This document shows, piece after piece, positions 6,645 through 18,000 of a DNA stretch of 64,000 bases. The position numbers and the translations under genes were made by a program. Location: positions 434,001-498,000 of the forward strand of contig NZ_JAANAT010000003.1 in assembly GCF_011089895.1 (NCBI RefSeq), in the 5' to 3' direction. This stretch comes from Mucilaginibacter inviolabilis (GTDB lineage Bacteria; Bacteroidota; Bacteroidia; Sphingobacteriales; Sphingobacteriaceae). Below the pieces are notes generated by a model that was not told the DNA's origin, ran no database searches, and saw only the letters and a list, made by a program, of their open reading frames with translations. Each line of letters begins with the position of its first letter. The stretch's first letter is position 1.

Positions 6645-7125
6645 GCCGCTTAATTATAAACATTTAACAATTACTTTATGCCCGGCTCATGAGTAAAAAC
6701 AACTGAATGGCCTCATTTTAAGCATGAAAGCCAACCAGTGATAGGTCGAAATTTACAGAGCGGGTTATAAACAGTTCTGTTTCGGCCTTTGATGTATCAA
6801 AAACCTTAATACATCCTTAACTTTTAGACAACGTGTGGGCTATTATTTTAGCGACGGAAAAAATATACCGGGCTTTACACTATAAATTAACAAAAGGCGC
6901 TCATACCGCAACTGTTTCTCTTCTGCCAAGCTATCAATAGCCCATATAAAAAGAATTTTTCCAATTAGTTCAAAAATTTATTTATGAAAAACTTACTCAG
7001 GGAGGATCAAATTTGAAGATATAAGCCGCATCCGGATGCAAAAAGAGCGGGCTGTTCCACCAACCCACTCCATTTAAGCCATCAATAATTCACGATTATG
7101 CAAAACGACAAACTATTAAAAAGCT
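6645..7125. other. Leader region of the first SusC gene, no gene seen
   Basis: About 480 bp of AT-rich sequence. A 26-codon frame from 7098 overlaps the SusC start out of frame but has no protein-like features. No exact TAnnTTTG box with a -33 box was found. Confidence 0.5.
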
Positions 7126-10100
7126 ATGCACAATTCTACAAAAAGAAATGTATTAAAACGCCTATCTACCTTCTCTAGCCTTATTTTTACAATCATTATC
7201 CTGCTGGCTTCCAGCATTCAAACTCTTTGGGCAAAAGCCTCTCATTATTCAACCCATATCACAGGTACTGACCGTTTAACGGAAGATAACGGTCACCTGG
7301 AAGGAAAGGTGCTTGATGAAAAAGATCTGCCGCTTATCGGAGTTACCATACAGGTAAGGGAAAGCGGCTCCAATGAGCTCAAAAAAACAGGTACCACCAA
7401 TATCGATGGTTCTTTTAGTATCAAAAGCCTGGTAGCTGGTAAATCGTATGATCTTACCTTTAGCTATATGGGCTTTGATAAGCAAACCGTTACCGGTGTA
7501 CAAGCCAGCAGCGGTAATATGCTGCATATAAAAATGCTGCCATCACCCACCAGTTTAAATGAGGTAGTAGTAACCGCTCTTGGTGTAAAAAAGGGAGCCA
7601 ACAAAATTGGTTATGCCGTGCAGGAAGTAAAAGGTGATGAACTGGTAAAAGCCCGTGACTCAAACCCTATTACAGGTCTTACCGGCAAAGTGGCCGGCTT
7701 ATCGGTATCTATGAATGCCGAGCTATTAGGAACACCATCCTTATTGCTACGTGGTAACCAGATTACATTGTTTGTGATAGATGGTATTCCGATTAATTCA
7801 GATACTTACAACCTTAACCCAGATGATATAGAATCATTCACAGTGCTTAAAGGTCCTGCCGGTGCTGCTTTATATGGTAGTCGTGCACAGTATGGCGCTA
7901 TCCTGATCACCACCAAAAAAGCCGGAAAAGATAAAGGTTTTACGGTAGAGCTTAATTCCACCACCTCTATTGATAAAGGTTTTATTGCCGAGCCTAAAAC
8001 CCAGCACGATTATGGCGGTGGTATGTACGGCCAGTATGCTTATGCCGATGGTTTTGGCGGTGGCTTGCAGGATGCCCAGTACCAGTTATGGGGTCCAAAA
8101 TTCCGTGGTCAGCTCATCCCTCAGTATGATGGCGAATACACACCTAATCAAACTTATACCACCACATTTGGTGATTTAACTTATACCGGCCACATCAAAC
8201 CTGCACCTTATTTAAACCGTGGTTATGTGGATGGTAAAAACAACCTTGATCGTTTTATCAGGGCGGGTTTCCAAACAACCAACAACGTAGCCTTATCTGC
8301 CAGCGGCGAGAAATATGCCATGCGTTTTTCGGCATCAGAATCAAACCAGCAAGGTATAGTGCCTAATACAGGGCTTAACATTTTTAACTTTAATACTACG
8401 GCAAGCTACCAGATATCTAAAAGGTTAACCTTTAACGCCGACCTGAATTTCAACAAAACCTATTCAAATAACGTACCCGACGTTACTTATGGTCCTAACA
8501 GTTTAATTTATAACCTTTCTGTATGGACAGGCGGTGAGTGGAACGTTGATTCACCTGATATCAGGAATGTATGGGCGCCGGGTAAAGTAAACCAGGTAGC
8601 CATATTTCCGGAGCACGTACACTACAACAACCCCTGGTTAATGGTGGAGGACTGGACACGTAGTCATGATAAAACAGATATTAATGGCTACATGTCGTTA
8701 AACTTTAAGCTGGATGAGCACCTGAACATTACAGGCCGTTCGCAAATTACCACTTACTCATTGGTACGCGACGAAAAAATGCCATGGGGCGCTTTTACCT
8801 ATGCCCGTACACTGGGGCAGGGTGATTTTCGCGAAGACAGAAGAAACCTGTTCGAAAACAATTCAGACATATTGCTGAACTATAACTATAACGTAGGTAA
8901 CTTCTTCAACCTGTCGGGTTTGGTAGGTGGTAGTTTGCGTAATTTTAATTACAACTCCAACTTTACCTCTACCGATTATCTGGTTACGCCAAACGTTTAC
9001 AACTTCAATAACTCGCTGAATGCCCTGATGACAAATAATTTCACCTCAAAAATGCGGGTGATCAGTGCATATGCTTCATTAGATGCCTCCATGGGTAAAT
9101 ATGCTACCATATCTGCCACGGGAAGGATCGATAAGTCATCAGCATTGCCTGAAGGGCATAATTCTTACTTTTATCCAAGCGTATCAGGAACCACCGTGGT
9201 ATCTGATTATATAAGGCTGCCACAGGTAATATCTTTATTTAAACTAAGGGGTTCATTTGCTACAGTACACGGCGATGCTACTTCAACAACTATTGGTGCC
9301 ACACCGTTCAACGTATACAGCACATTGAACGGCTCAACAGCTTATAGCCTTTTCTCTAACTTTTCACAGTACGGCAACAACTATTTAAGCCCGTATGGTG
9401 GCCCTGATTACTCTTTGCAAGTTCCATACAATCTTAACAAGCCTTATAATAATATTCCGGCCGCCAATTCATCAGGCAGCATTGTCGACCCGAACATCAA
9501 AACCTTTACCCGTACAAGTTATGAAGAAGGGTTTGATATCAAAGTATTGAAAAACAGACTGGGCTTAAGCACTACCTTTTTTCAATACATTGACGGACCG
9601 CAGATTTTAGCTAACGCAATTTCGCCAACATCAGGTTATAATACTTATTACATCAACGCCTTAAAAACCCGTAAAACCGGTTTGGAGCTTACACTTACCG
9701 CCACACCGGTAAAGCTGCATAACTTTTCATGGGATGTAATGACCAATTGGTCTACCTTTAAGGATGTTTATCTCGAACTGCCTCCGGGCCAAACTTATTA
9801 CAATACCTTCTTTAAAAAAGGCGACAGAACAGATGTGCTGTATGGATCGGCCTTTGTAAGGGCACCAGACGGGCAAATTGTGTATGATGCCGGTGGTAAA
9901 CCATTAAAAAATCCTATTAACCAAAATCTGGGTTTCATGAATCCTGATTTTATATGGTCTGTAAGTAACAGGTTCAGGTATAAAAACTTCTCTTTCAGCT
10001 TTCAGTTTGATGGCAGCGTAGGTGGTAAAATATCAGACCGTTTGTACTCTTTAACCATGCAGGGTGGTGCTAACATAGCCACCGTTGAAGGCGCCCTTGG

Positions 10101-10566
10101 CAAATCAAGACTTGATGATGATACCAATGCCGGTGTAGCTTCTTATAAAGGTACTTACGTAGGCGATGGTGTACAGGTAACTAACGGAACGGCTATCAAG
10201 TATGATAACTTTGGTCACATCACCAATTATAACCAACTGCAGTTTACCAAAAACACTTCAACCAGTACGGTGCAAAGCTGGGCCACCCAATATTATGGCC
10301 AGGTAGCAGAAGGATCATTAGTAAGCAAAACATATGCTAAGCTAAGGGAAGTACAAATAGGGTACGATTTTCCGAAAGAGTGGTTGAGGGGTATGTTGAT
10401 TAAAAAAGCATCTGTATCACTGGTTGGTCGTAACCTGCTTTATTTCTATAAGGATAACAAATACAAGGGCATTGACATAGAGCAGTTCAATACGGCAACG
10501 CCTACATCAACACTGCAAACGCCAACAACCCGCCGTTATGGTGTAAACCTAAATGTTGTTTTTTAA
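7126..10566 (+). CDS. SusC/RagA-family TonB-dependent outer-membrane transporter
   Basis: 1146 residues. A signal segment (about residues 15-38) is followed by a carboxypeptidase-regulatory-like beta-sandwich (GHLEGKVLDEKDLPLIGVTI, residues 57-135). Next is the TonB plug, with LNEVVVTALGVKK, VIDGIPINSD and SFTVLKGPAGAALYGSRA, then the 22-strand barrel ending RRYGVNLNVVF with a terminal Phe. It imports a bound ligand across the outer membrane using TonB energy, with its SusD partner 5 bp downstream as lid. The ligand is not evident, but the third gene is a glycerophosphodiesterase, which suggests a glycerophosphodiester or phospholipid-derived substrate (inference). Confidence 0.95.
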   Translation: MHNSTKRNVLKRLSTFSSLIFTIIILLASSIQTLWAKASHYSTHITGTDRLTEDNGHLEGKVLDEKDLPLIGVTIQVRESGSNELKKTGTTNIDGSFSIKSLVAGKSYDLTFSYMGFDKQTVTGVQASSGNMLHIKMLPSPTSLNEVVVTALGVKKGANKIGYAVQEVKGDELVKARDSNPITGLTGKVAGLSVSMNAELLGTPSLLLRGNQITLFVIDGIPINSDTYNLNPDDIESFTVLKGPAGAALYGSRAQYGAILITTKKAGKDKGFTVELNSTTSIDKGFIAEPKTQHDYGGGMYGQYAYADGFGGGLQDAQYQLWGPKFRGQLIPQYDGEYTPNQTYTTTFGDLTYTGHIKPAPYLNRGYVDGKNNLDRFIRAGFQTTNNVALSASGEKYAMRFSASESNQQGIVPNTGLNIFNFNTTASYQISKRLTFNADLNFNKTYSNNVPDVTYGPNSLIYNLSVWTGGEWNVDSPDIRNVWAPGKVNQVAIFPEHVHYNNPWLMVEDWTRSHDKTDINGYMSLNFKLDEHLNITGRSQITTYSLVRDEKMPWGAFTYARTLGQGDFREDRRNLFENNSDILLNYNYNVGNFFNLSGLVGGSLRNFNYNSNFTSTDYLVTPNVYNFNNSLNALMTNNFTSKMRVISAYASLDASMGKYATISATGRIDKSSALPEGHNSYFYPSVSGTTVVSDYIRLPQVISLFKLRGSFATVHGDATSTTIGATPFNVYSTLNGSTAYSLFSNFSQYGNNYLSPYGGPDYSLQVPYNLNKPYNNIPAANSSGSIVDPNIKTFTRTSYEEGFDIKVLKNRLGLSTTFFQYIDGPQILANAISPTSGYNTYYINALKTRKTGLELTLTATPVKLHNFSWDVMTNWSTFKDVYLELPPGQTYYNTFFKKGDRTDVLYGSAFVRAPDGQIVYDAGGKPLKNPINQNLGFMNPDFIWSVSNRFRYKNFSFSFQFDGSVGGKISDRLYSLTMQGGANIATVEGALGKSRLDDDTNAGVASYKGTYVGDGVQVTNGTAIKYDNFGHITNYNQLQFTKNTSTSTVQSWATQYYGQVAEGSLVSKTYAKLREVQIGYDFPKEWLRGMLIKKASVSLVGRNLLYFYKDNKYKGIDIEQFNTATPTSTLQTPTTRRYGVNLNVVF

Positions 10567-10571
10567 TATTC

Positions 10572-12149
10572 ATGACTATGAAGATATATATTCAAAAAGT
10601 ACTGCTGTTGTTGGTAATGGCAGCCATACTATCCAGCTGTAAAAAGAGTTTTCAGGATTTGTATGAAAATCCTAATAAGCCTACCAGTGTACAGGCATCT
10701 TTACTGTTAAACGGCATATTGAATAACATGCTGGAGGCACCTGGTGGCCAGCTTGACCGTACTAATCAATACCAGTTGCAAAACAACTCCTACTTTGGTA
10801 ATAACCAGTACAATTTTGGTCCGGGCAGTAACCTGTATCCGGTTCTTACCGATGTTACCAATATGGAAAAGCAGAGTATAACCACCACTGCAGGTGCTTT
10901 GAACCCTTACACTGCTTTGGGCAAATTTTTCAGGGCGTACTTTTTTACCAAAATGAGTTTGCAAATGGGCGATATTCCGATGTCGCAAGCCTTGCAGGGC
11001 GCGGCTCAGATAAGCCCGGTTTATGACGCACAAAAAACGGTATTTATGAACAGCCTGGATCTGCTTGAGCAGGCCAATGCCGATATGACCACCCTGCTTA
11101 AAGGTACAACTACCTTTACCGGCGATATTTATTTTAACAATAGTTTACAAGCCTGGCAAAAGGTGGTAAACACCTACCGTTTACGTTTGTTGATACACTT
11201 AAGCAAGAAAGCCGCCGACCCTGATTTGAAGGTAGCTCAACAGTTTGCGCAGATTATTACCAACCCGACAAAATATCCCCTGATGAATAGTACTGGTGAT
11301 GATTTAAAGTATACCTGGTTAAACCCAACTAACCGTTATCCTTTAAATAAAGAAACCTTTGCCAATGGCGCGCTGAATAACAGTGCCGATACTTATGTAG
11401 GCCTGCTTACTGCCGATAAAGACCCGCGTGTATTTATCACTACCGATCCTGCACCGGGTTTGGTAAGCTCGGGCTTAAGCCCAACAGATTTTGCCGCTTT
11501 TCAGGGTGGTAATATTGGTTTGGATATGGGTGTGCTGGCCAGCCAGAATGGTGGTGGTAAAATAAGCTATATCAACAGGTATCGCTATTACTCGGGTTAC
11601 ACCGGCGAAACAACCGCTCTTGTTGGTTACACCGAAATGTGCTTTAATATTGCCGAAGCTATTAATCGTGGATGGATAAACGGCGGCCCGTTAGGCGATG
11701 CCGAGGCTTACTATAATGCAGGTATTAAAGCATCAATGGCATTTTACGGCGTTCCGGATAAAGGCAGCATGACAGTTTATTCGTTACCGCTTGGCGTACC
11801 TGTTACCGGTCCTTATGTAAGCAATACCGTTAATGTAGATTACAACGCTTATTACGCGCAGCCGGCAGTTAAATACGCAGGCAATAATGAAACAGGCATC
11901 AGGCAGATCAATGAGCAAAAGTACATTGCCTTTTTCCTGAACAGCGGACTGGAGCCTTACTTTAACTGGAGGCGTACTGGCTACCCGGTATTTAAAACAG
12001 GTGTAGGTACCGGCAATAATGGTAAAATAGCTTTGAGGTATAAATATTTCGCTGCAGAGCAATCAGCTAACACGGCTAATTATAATGCTGCTATTGCCCA
12101 ATATAATAATGTTGATGATGTTAATGGTGTGATGTGGATCCTGAAATAA
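10572..12149 (+). CDS. SusD/RagB-like outer-membrane lipoprotein (SusD-like_2 type)
   Basis: 525 residues. The lipoprotein signal ends in AAILSSC with lipidated Cys23, followed by KKSFQDLYENPNKPT. Features such as VNTYRLRLLIHLSKKAAD and YTEMCFNIAEAINRGW match the helical TPR-like SusD-like_2 (PF12771) branch rather than classical SusD. It binds substrate at the cell surface and caps the SusC barrel. It starts 5 bp after the SusC stop and is followed by the glycerophosphodiesterase gene 60 bp on, so the three form an operon. Confidence 0.92.
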   Translation: MTMKIYIQKVLLLLVMAAILSSCKKSFQDLYENPNKPTSVQASLLLNGILNNMLEAPGGQLDRTNQYQLQNNSYFGNNQYNFGPGSNLYPVLTDVTNMEKQSITTTAGALNPYTALGKFFRAYFFTKMSLQMGDIPMSQALQGAAQISPVYDAQKTVFMNSLDLLEQANADMTTLLKGTTTFTGDIYFNNSLQAWQKVVNTYRLRLLIHLSKKAADPDLKVAQQFAQIITNPTKYPLMNSTGDDLKYTWLNPTNRYPLNKETFANGALNNSADTYVGLLTADKDPRVFITTDPAPGLVSSGLSPTDFAAFQGGNIGLDMGVLASQNGGGKISYINRYRYYSGYTGETTALVGYTEMCFNIAEAINRGWINGGPLGDAEAYYNAGIKASMAFYGVPDKGSMTVYSLPLGVPVTGPYVSNTVNVDYNAYYAQPAVKYAGNNETGIRQINEQKYIAFFLNSGLEPYFNWRRTGYPVFKTGVGTGNNGKIALRYKYFAAEQSANTANYNAAIAQYNNVDDVNGVMWILK

Positions 12150-12209
12150 TTCAACAGGCTCGATGCCCCAATTATTGGTAACTATTAAAAAAGAATTAAA
12201 TTAACAACT

Positions 12210-13106
12210 ATGAAAAAAATATTGATCACGCTTGCTGCAGGTATTATGCTTACGGACTGCGCCTTTGCCCAGCAAAAATTAGATGTAGAAGGTCACCGCG
12301 GCGGTATGGCCCTGATGCCCGAAAACACTATTTCATCTATGCTGAATGGCGTTAAGCTAGGGGTAAGAACCTTAGAGCTTGACATGGTTATATCTGCCGA
12401 TGGTAAGGTGGTGGTATCTCATGATCCGTACATGTCTGCCCGAATTATGCGCAAGCCTGATGGCTCTGATGTTGATGTATCAGAAGAAAAAAGCCTGGCC
12501 ATGTACAAAATGCCATATGACAGCATTCGCAAGTACGATGCAGGCAGCAAACCTAATCCACAGTTTCCCAACCAGCCTAAGTTTAAAACTTATAAGCCAT
12601 TGCTGGCTGATCTGATTGACAGTGTGGAAACCTATGTAAAAAAGAACAAGCTAAAACCGGTTTATTACAACATCGAAACTAAAAGTACGCCGGCTGGCGA
12701 TGGTATTTATAACCCAAAGCCGGATGTGTTTGTAGAAACTGTAATGGTGGTGATCAACCAGAAAAAGATTGCCAAAAGAATAATCGTACAGTCGTTTGAT
12801 GTCCGTACCTTACAAGTGCTGCACAAAAGCTATCCAAAGATCAAACTTTCATTGCTGGTTGGTAAAATCAATATAGATGAAGACCTGAAAACTTTGGGCT
12901 TTACACCTGATATTTACAGCCCTTATTACACCTTTGTTACCAAAGAAATTGTACAGAAAGCGCATGACAACAAAATGCAGATACTGCCATGGACGGTAGA
13001 TCAGGAAAAAGACATGACCACCCTGGGCGATATGGGGGTTGATGGTATCATCAGCAATTATCCTGATAAGTTGGTACAGCTATTTGGCAGCTATCAATCA
13101 AAATAG
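12210..13106 (+). CDS. Exported glycerophosphodiester phosphodiesterase family protein
   Basis: 298 residues with a signal peptide (MKKILITLAAGIMLTDCAFA, cleavage near residue 20). The GDPD active site is complete: His29-Arg30 in GHRGG, Glu38-Asn39 in PENT, Glu56/Asp58 in LELDM and His71 in SHDP. The C-terminal LPWTVDQEKDM and GVDGIISNYPD close the TIM barrel. It hydrolyses glycerophosphodiesters to an alcohol and glycerol 3-phosphate, probably in the periplasm. As the last gene of a SusC/SusD operon it likely processes the imported ligand. Confidence 0.92.
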   Translation: MKKILITLAAGIMLTDCAFAQQKLDVEGHRGGMALMPENTISSMLNGVKLGVRTLELDMVISADGKVVVSHDPYMSARIMRKPDGSDVDVSEEKSLAMYKMPYDSIRKYDAGSKPNPQFPNQPKFKTYKPLLADLIDSVETYVKKNKLKPVYYNIETKSTPAGDGIYNPKPDVFVETVMVVINQKKIAKRIIVQSFDVRTLQVLHKSYPKIKLSLLVGKINIDEDLKTLGFTPDIYSPYYTFVTKEIVQKAHDNKMQILPWTVDQEKDMTTLGDMGVDGIISNYPDKLVQLFGSYQSK

Positions 13107-13126
13107 TCTACGTATAGCATTTTAAT

Positions 13127-13161
13127 AAAAAAGGGATAAAGCATTGCTTTATCCCTTTTTT
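13127..13161. terminator. Symmetrical terminator between two convergent SusCD loci
   Basis: A perfect 16-bp stem (AAAAAAGGGATAAAGC with its inverse) and a 3-nt loop. A-runs and T-runs on both sides let it end transcription in both directions. Confidence 0.9.
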
Positions 13162-13174
13162 ATTAAGGCAAATG

Positions 13175-15043
13175 TTACGGAATTTTGTCCAGTGCCGGAA
13201 CATTGCTTGCTGAACCGGCATACCCCTTGTTTTGATTGATATGCCCGTTAATGTTTAACTGGATGTCGCTGTTGGGGATTGGCCACAACACATGATAGGG
13301 TGATATGGTGAACGTATTACCGGAGTTGGTTACCACGCCCTTGTTATAAAAATCATTCTTCTCAATGATGCGGTCAAAAAAGAAATTTGATTCAGAGAAA
13401 TTAGTCACATTATAGCTTTTGCCGGTATAGGATGGCTTGCCGGTTAAAGCAAAAATGTAAGCAATGCGGGTAAGCTCGGTTTTACGGGGTTCTTCCCAAT
13501 AAAGCTCTCTGGCGCGTTCATCAAGCACGGTACCAATGTTAATTTTGCTGGCATCGGTAAGTGGTGCGGCTTGTGCTCTTGCCCTTACAATATTCAAATC
13601 GGCCATCGCGCTGTTCAGATCACCTTTCCATACATAGGCTTCGGCTCTTAATAAATAGGTTTCGGCCAAACGGAATACGTACCAGTCGGTATCTGTACCA
13701 CGTGGCGGGCTCCAGAATTTATCAGTGGCGATATTGGTTGAGCTGATAAATACTTTGTAATGAGGCCAACCAAACCAGCAGCGTATGGTATCTCTTGGGC
13801 CATTTAAAAACCGGGTGGCAACGTTGGCGGCAGTCCATTGTTCCAGGTGTTTTCCGTACCAATCAGGATCAGATGTTTTTAAGGCCGGATTATTGTAAAC
13901 CAGATCGGTCATATTCATCCAGTTTCCCGGAGCATGTCTTAAATCGGTATTGTCAGTCCAGATGTACTTTGTACTGTACGGTGTTCCACGATAGCGGCCT
14001 ATCCCCCTGCCGTAATACAGTGTAAGTGGAATATCGGCAGTCACCGCATCAATAATACCGGCCTTGTTTTTACCTGGGGTAAGTATAGTGTTAGCTTGTG
14101 AGTAAAAAGGCGTAGTGTTACGCATTAACTGTGAGCCGTTCGCTGTGTTACCCTCCAGGTTATCACGATCAATCACCAGGTATAGTGCTTCGGTATTTGA
14201 CGCAATGGCTTTATTGTCGGGGCGGTGCAGGTCCCAGATCACATTTTTGGTAACATCGGCGCCTGTACTGCCGAAACGTGCCGTCATTAAGCGATAAGGT
14301 CCGCCGTTGATCACGGAGTTGGCTGCAGTAATAGCATCATCAAATTTGCCCAGCGATAGGTCTATCTTGGTCAGTAAATGGCTTACTGCACCTTTGGTAA
14401 CATCGCCTTTGTTGCCGCCATCGGTTACCCATTTTTGGGCAAATTCAAGGTCGGTTTTCATTTGCGTTAATATCACTTCGCGCTTTACGGTAACATAGGC
14501 AACATTTGGTGCGCTTTCTTCCTTAAAGGGACATGGCACATCGCCAAACTCATGAACCAGCCGGTAATAGCAATAAGCCCTGTGAAAATAGGCCCTGCCT
14601 AAAATGTCGTTCCTTTGGGCATCAGAGGTATATTTAACATTATCAATGCGCGAAATGATGGTGTTGGCGTATCGTACTCCCTGGTACCATTGTTTCCAGT
14701 ACCAGCCAATTTTGTTGTAATCGTCGCTGTTCAAATTAGCAGTTGGGGTAATGCGTACATTCAGATCCTGTGCGGGCGTGGTTTTATCGGTAGTGCCTTC
14801 AACTGCAACATCCGAAAATATAGATTCGGTAAGCATCGGCGCAGAATCACCAAAAAACTCTGCTCTTAAATTTTTATTTAGATAGTTGAGCGCAGCCTGC
14901 ATGGCAGGTACCGAGGTTAGGGTAAGGTCGGGCGTAAAATCAGAAAGGTCCTTAGGTTTAAGGAAATCCTTTTTACAGCTACCTGAAATTAGCACGGTTG
15001 CTAAAGTAATAGCTGCTATTATTTTTTTATTTATTGTTTTCAT
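13175..15043 (-). CDS. SusD/RagB-family outer-membrane lipoprotein
   Basis: 622 residues. The lipoprotein signal has ISGSC (Cys23), followed by KKDFLKPKDLSDFTP. Classical RagB/SusD features include GRAYFHRAYCYYRLVHEFGDVP in the N-terminal TPR core and, near the C-terminus, RLAETYLLRAEAYVWKGD and LDERARELYWEEPRKTEL. It lies 18 bp after its SusC partner. The long form and the large loop region (residues 290-420) fit a substrate other than that of the first locus. No glycoside hydrolase or sigma/anti-sigma pair adjoins, so the ligand is unknown. Confidence 0.95.
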   Translation of the reverse strand: MKTINKKIIAAITLATVLISGSCKKDFLKPKDLSDFTPDLTLTSVPAMQAALNYLNKNLRAEFFGDSAPMLTESIFSDVAVEGTTDKTTPAQDLNVRITPTANLNSDDYNKIGWYWKQWYQGVRYANTIISRIDNVKYTSDAQRNDILGRAYFHRAYCYYRLVHEFGDVPCPFKEESAPNVAYVTVKREVILTQMKTDLEFAQKWVTDGGNKGDVTKGAVSHLLTKIDLSLGKFDDAITAANSVINGGPYRLMTARFGSTGADVTKNVIWDLHRPDNKAIASNTEALYLVIDRDNLEGNTANGSQLMRNTTPFYSQANTILTPGKNKAGIIDAVTADIPLTLYYGRGIGRYRGTPYSTKYIWTDNTDLRHAPGNWMNMTDLVYNNPALKTSDPDWYGKHLEQWTAANVATRFLNGPRDTIRCWFGWPHYKVFISSTNIATDKFWSPPRGTDTDWYVFRLAETYLLRAEAYVWKGDLNSAMADLNIVRARAQAAPLTDASKINIGTVLDERARELYWEEPRKTELTRIAYIFALTGKPSYTGKSYNVTNFSESNFFFDRIIEKNDFYNKGVVTNSGNTFTISPYHVLWPIPNSDIQLNINGHINQNKGYAGSASNVPALDKIP

Positions 15044-15061
15044 GTTGATCAGTTCAAATTT

Positions 15062-18000
15062 TTAAAATACTACGTTCACTCCTACTGAGATATATCTTGG
15101 CGTTGGGCCATCATTTTGTGGATCCCAAAAATCCCAGTGAGGAGCATATACCGCCGCATTGGTTACATTGGCATATAGTTTTGCACTCTGTATTTTTAAA
15201 GGAGTAAGCCATGATTTTGGGAAGTTGTAACCCAATGAAACCGTATTTAGCCTGATGAAAGAAGCCTTACGCCAAACATTGACCGTTGTACCGCTGGATC
15301 CTGAATTTAAGCGTGCATAGTCATTTATAGGGTTATTGGGTGTCCAGTAAGGCTGTACGTATGATGAGGTTCTGGAAATACTTACACCACCCTGGTTGTT
15401 AATGGCCTGGTTATATTGTCTCAACTGTCCCCAATTGGAGATCAGCAGAAACCCAAAATCAAAGTTTTTATAGATGTTGAAATCGTTTCGTAATGACCAG
15501 GTAAACCTTGGCGACTCATAGCCAATAAACTGTTTATCATCATCGGTATATTTATATTGATTAGGGCCGCTGTTTACCAGTTTTTGCAGTTTAAAATCGC
15601 CGGGAACCGCACCGTATTTGGCCGCCAGGTCTTTTTCATTGGTTTGCCAAACCCCCAATATCTTATAATCCCACACCACGTCGATGTCTTTACCAATAAA
15701 CCATCCGTTGGCCTTGTCGTCGTTTTCAACACGACTTACCGTTCCGTCGGCATTGGTCACATCGGCAGCACCATATAAATGCACAATTTTATTACGATTC
15801 AGGAAAAAGTTAAATGAACTGTTCCAGTTAAAATTGCTGCTAACTATGTTTTTACTGGTCAAATTAAATTCAAACCCTTTGTTATTCACCTGACCAATGT
15901 TGGAGATTACACTAGTAAAGCCGGAAACCTGTGGTAGCGTTCTTTGTACAAGCAGATTGGTGGTTTTTTTGCTGTAAACATCAATTGATCCGTTTAAGCG
16001 GCTGTTGAATAATGCAAAATCAATACCGGCATTTAAAGATGTGGTACGTTCCCATCTCAGATCGGCATTAGCCATTCTGCTGATATAAAGCGCAGAATTT
16101 GCTGTGGCCGTACCGCCGGGAGTAACCGTAGGATATTTATCTGTTGTGATTACGGCAAGTGCCCTGTTGGGGTCAACCGTGCCATTACCATCCCTGATGT
16201 CGCGATTACCATTAACACCATATGATAAACGAAGTTTACCATAGCTTAGCCATTGAGTCGATTTCATGAAATCCTCATCAGTAAAAATCCAGCCACCGGC
16301 TACTGACGGGAAATTGTCGCTAGGATGCTTTTGCCCAAACAGGGAGTATCCATCGCGGCGGATAGATGCGGTGAGCAAATACCGCTGCATTAAGGTATAG
16401 CTGATACGCCCCAGATAGGCGTTGGCGGTAGAGTAGCGATCGTCGCTGCTTACAGTAGGTTTATTGCCTGCGCCAATATTATGAAAGCTCAGATCATCGT
16501 TAGGGCTAAAGCCTTCATTGTATTCATATGTATACCATGACTGATACTTTTCTGTATTGGCCAGGAGGGTAACGTCAATGTTGTGGATATTGTTAAATGT
16601 GCGGTTCCATTTCAATAGGTTATCTATCTGGTAATTGTACCTGTTTTCCATAGAGCGCTGAGCTTGTCCGCCGGGTACAGTTACATTAGGGTTGTGTGAG
16701 GAGTTATGATAAAAAGTGCGGTAGGAGTCATAGCTGGGTGTGAAATTGGTTTGAAAAGTAATGCCCAGTGGTAATGTTACTCTGCCGTAGATATTGGCAA
16801 ACAATGTATTTTGAACATTCATGCTTTCATCATACTGTGTATTTAAAAACGGGTTTCGTGCATTTAACCCGGCATCATCGGTGGGTATTCTTCTTAAAGA
16901 ACCATCGGGATTATAAAAATCGCCATAAGGAGAGTTGTTGGTAATTTGAGTCCAGTCAGCTTCTATGGTATGGGCCCGGTCGCTGCCCGGCAAGTTACTC
17001 TCGTCTCTAACAGCATATTGAGCATTAATACCAACCGTTAAAAAACTAGTAGCCCTTCCCTCCAGGTTTAAGCGGGCGCGAATATTACTATAATCGCCGC
17101 CGGCAATCAGGTTTTGATTTTTAGTATAGTTTAACGACATGTAATAATTAACATCCTCGCGTTTGCCCGTCATGCTGATGGTATGATCCTGCCGGAAACC
17201 ATTACGAAAAACCTTATCGAACCAGTCGACTGTTTTGCCGGCCATATAATTAGCTCTTTCATTAGCTACCAAACCCAGCCTGCTTAACCATTGGTCAACC
17301 GGATCGCCTGTGGCTTTTGTTAATGCCATCCATTGATCAACGGTTACACCAGCTGGTAATTTTCTGGGATCGGTATATTCATAATCCGGGTTGTTAACAT
17401 TGATGCTTCGCATCACATCCGCACGCCAGTCTAAAAATCCTTGCGGGCCGTATACTTTTTGCTCTTTCTCCAATTGGGCAATACCAAAATTTGAATTAAG
17501 GGTGATGATGGGCGGACCTGTTTTTCCCTTTTTTGTGGTAACGGCCACTACACCAGCTGCCGACCGTGAACCGTAAACGGCAAGGGCGCTGGCATCTTTC
17601 AGTACGTCTATTGATTCTATATCGTTGGGGTTTATGTCGGCAAGCTGACCTGGGTAAATAACCCCATCCAGTACAATTAATGGTGATGTATTACCAGTTA
17701 GGGTTGATTTTCCGCGGAGCAGCAAATCCCCTCCGCCTTTGGCCGAAGTGTTCATACTCACGGTAAGTCCGGGAATGTTGCCTTTAAGCACGTCGCCAAT
17801 ACTTGTGGGGTTTTCATTTTCAAGCTGAGTAGCTTTTACACTGGATACGGCCCCGGTAACATCCTTTTTTTGACGAGTTCCGTAACCAATTACTACAACC
17901 TCGTTCAGCTGTTTGTTGTCTTCAGATAAGGTAATGTTAATTTGGTTTCGGTTATTTACAGGCTGTTCCTGGCTGGTATATCCAACAATACTAAATACCA

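Noticed and set aside
7098..7178. 26-codon frame overlapping the SusC start
   Set aside because: Out of frame with SusC, no leader-peptide features or codon pattern that would suggest attenuation.
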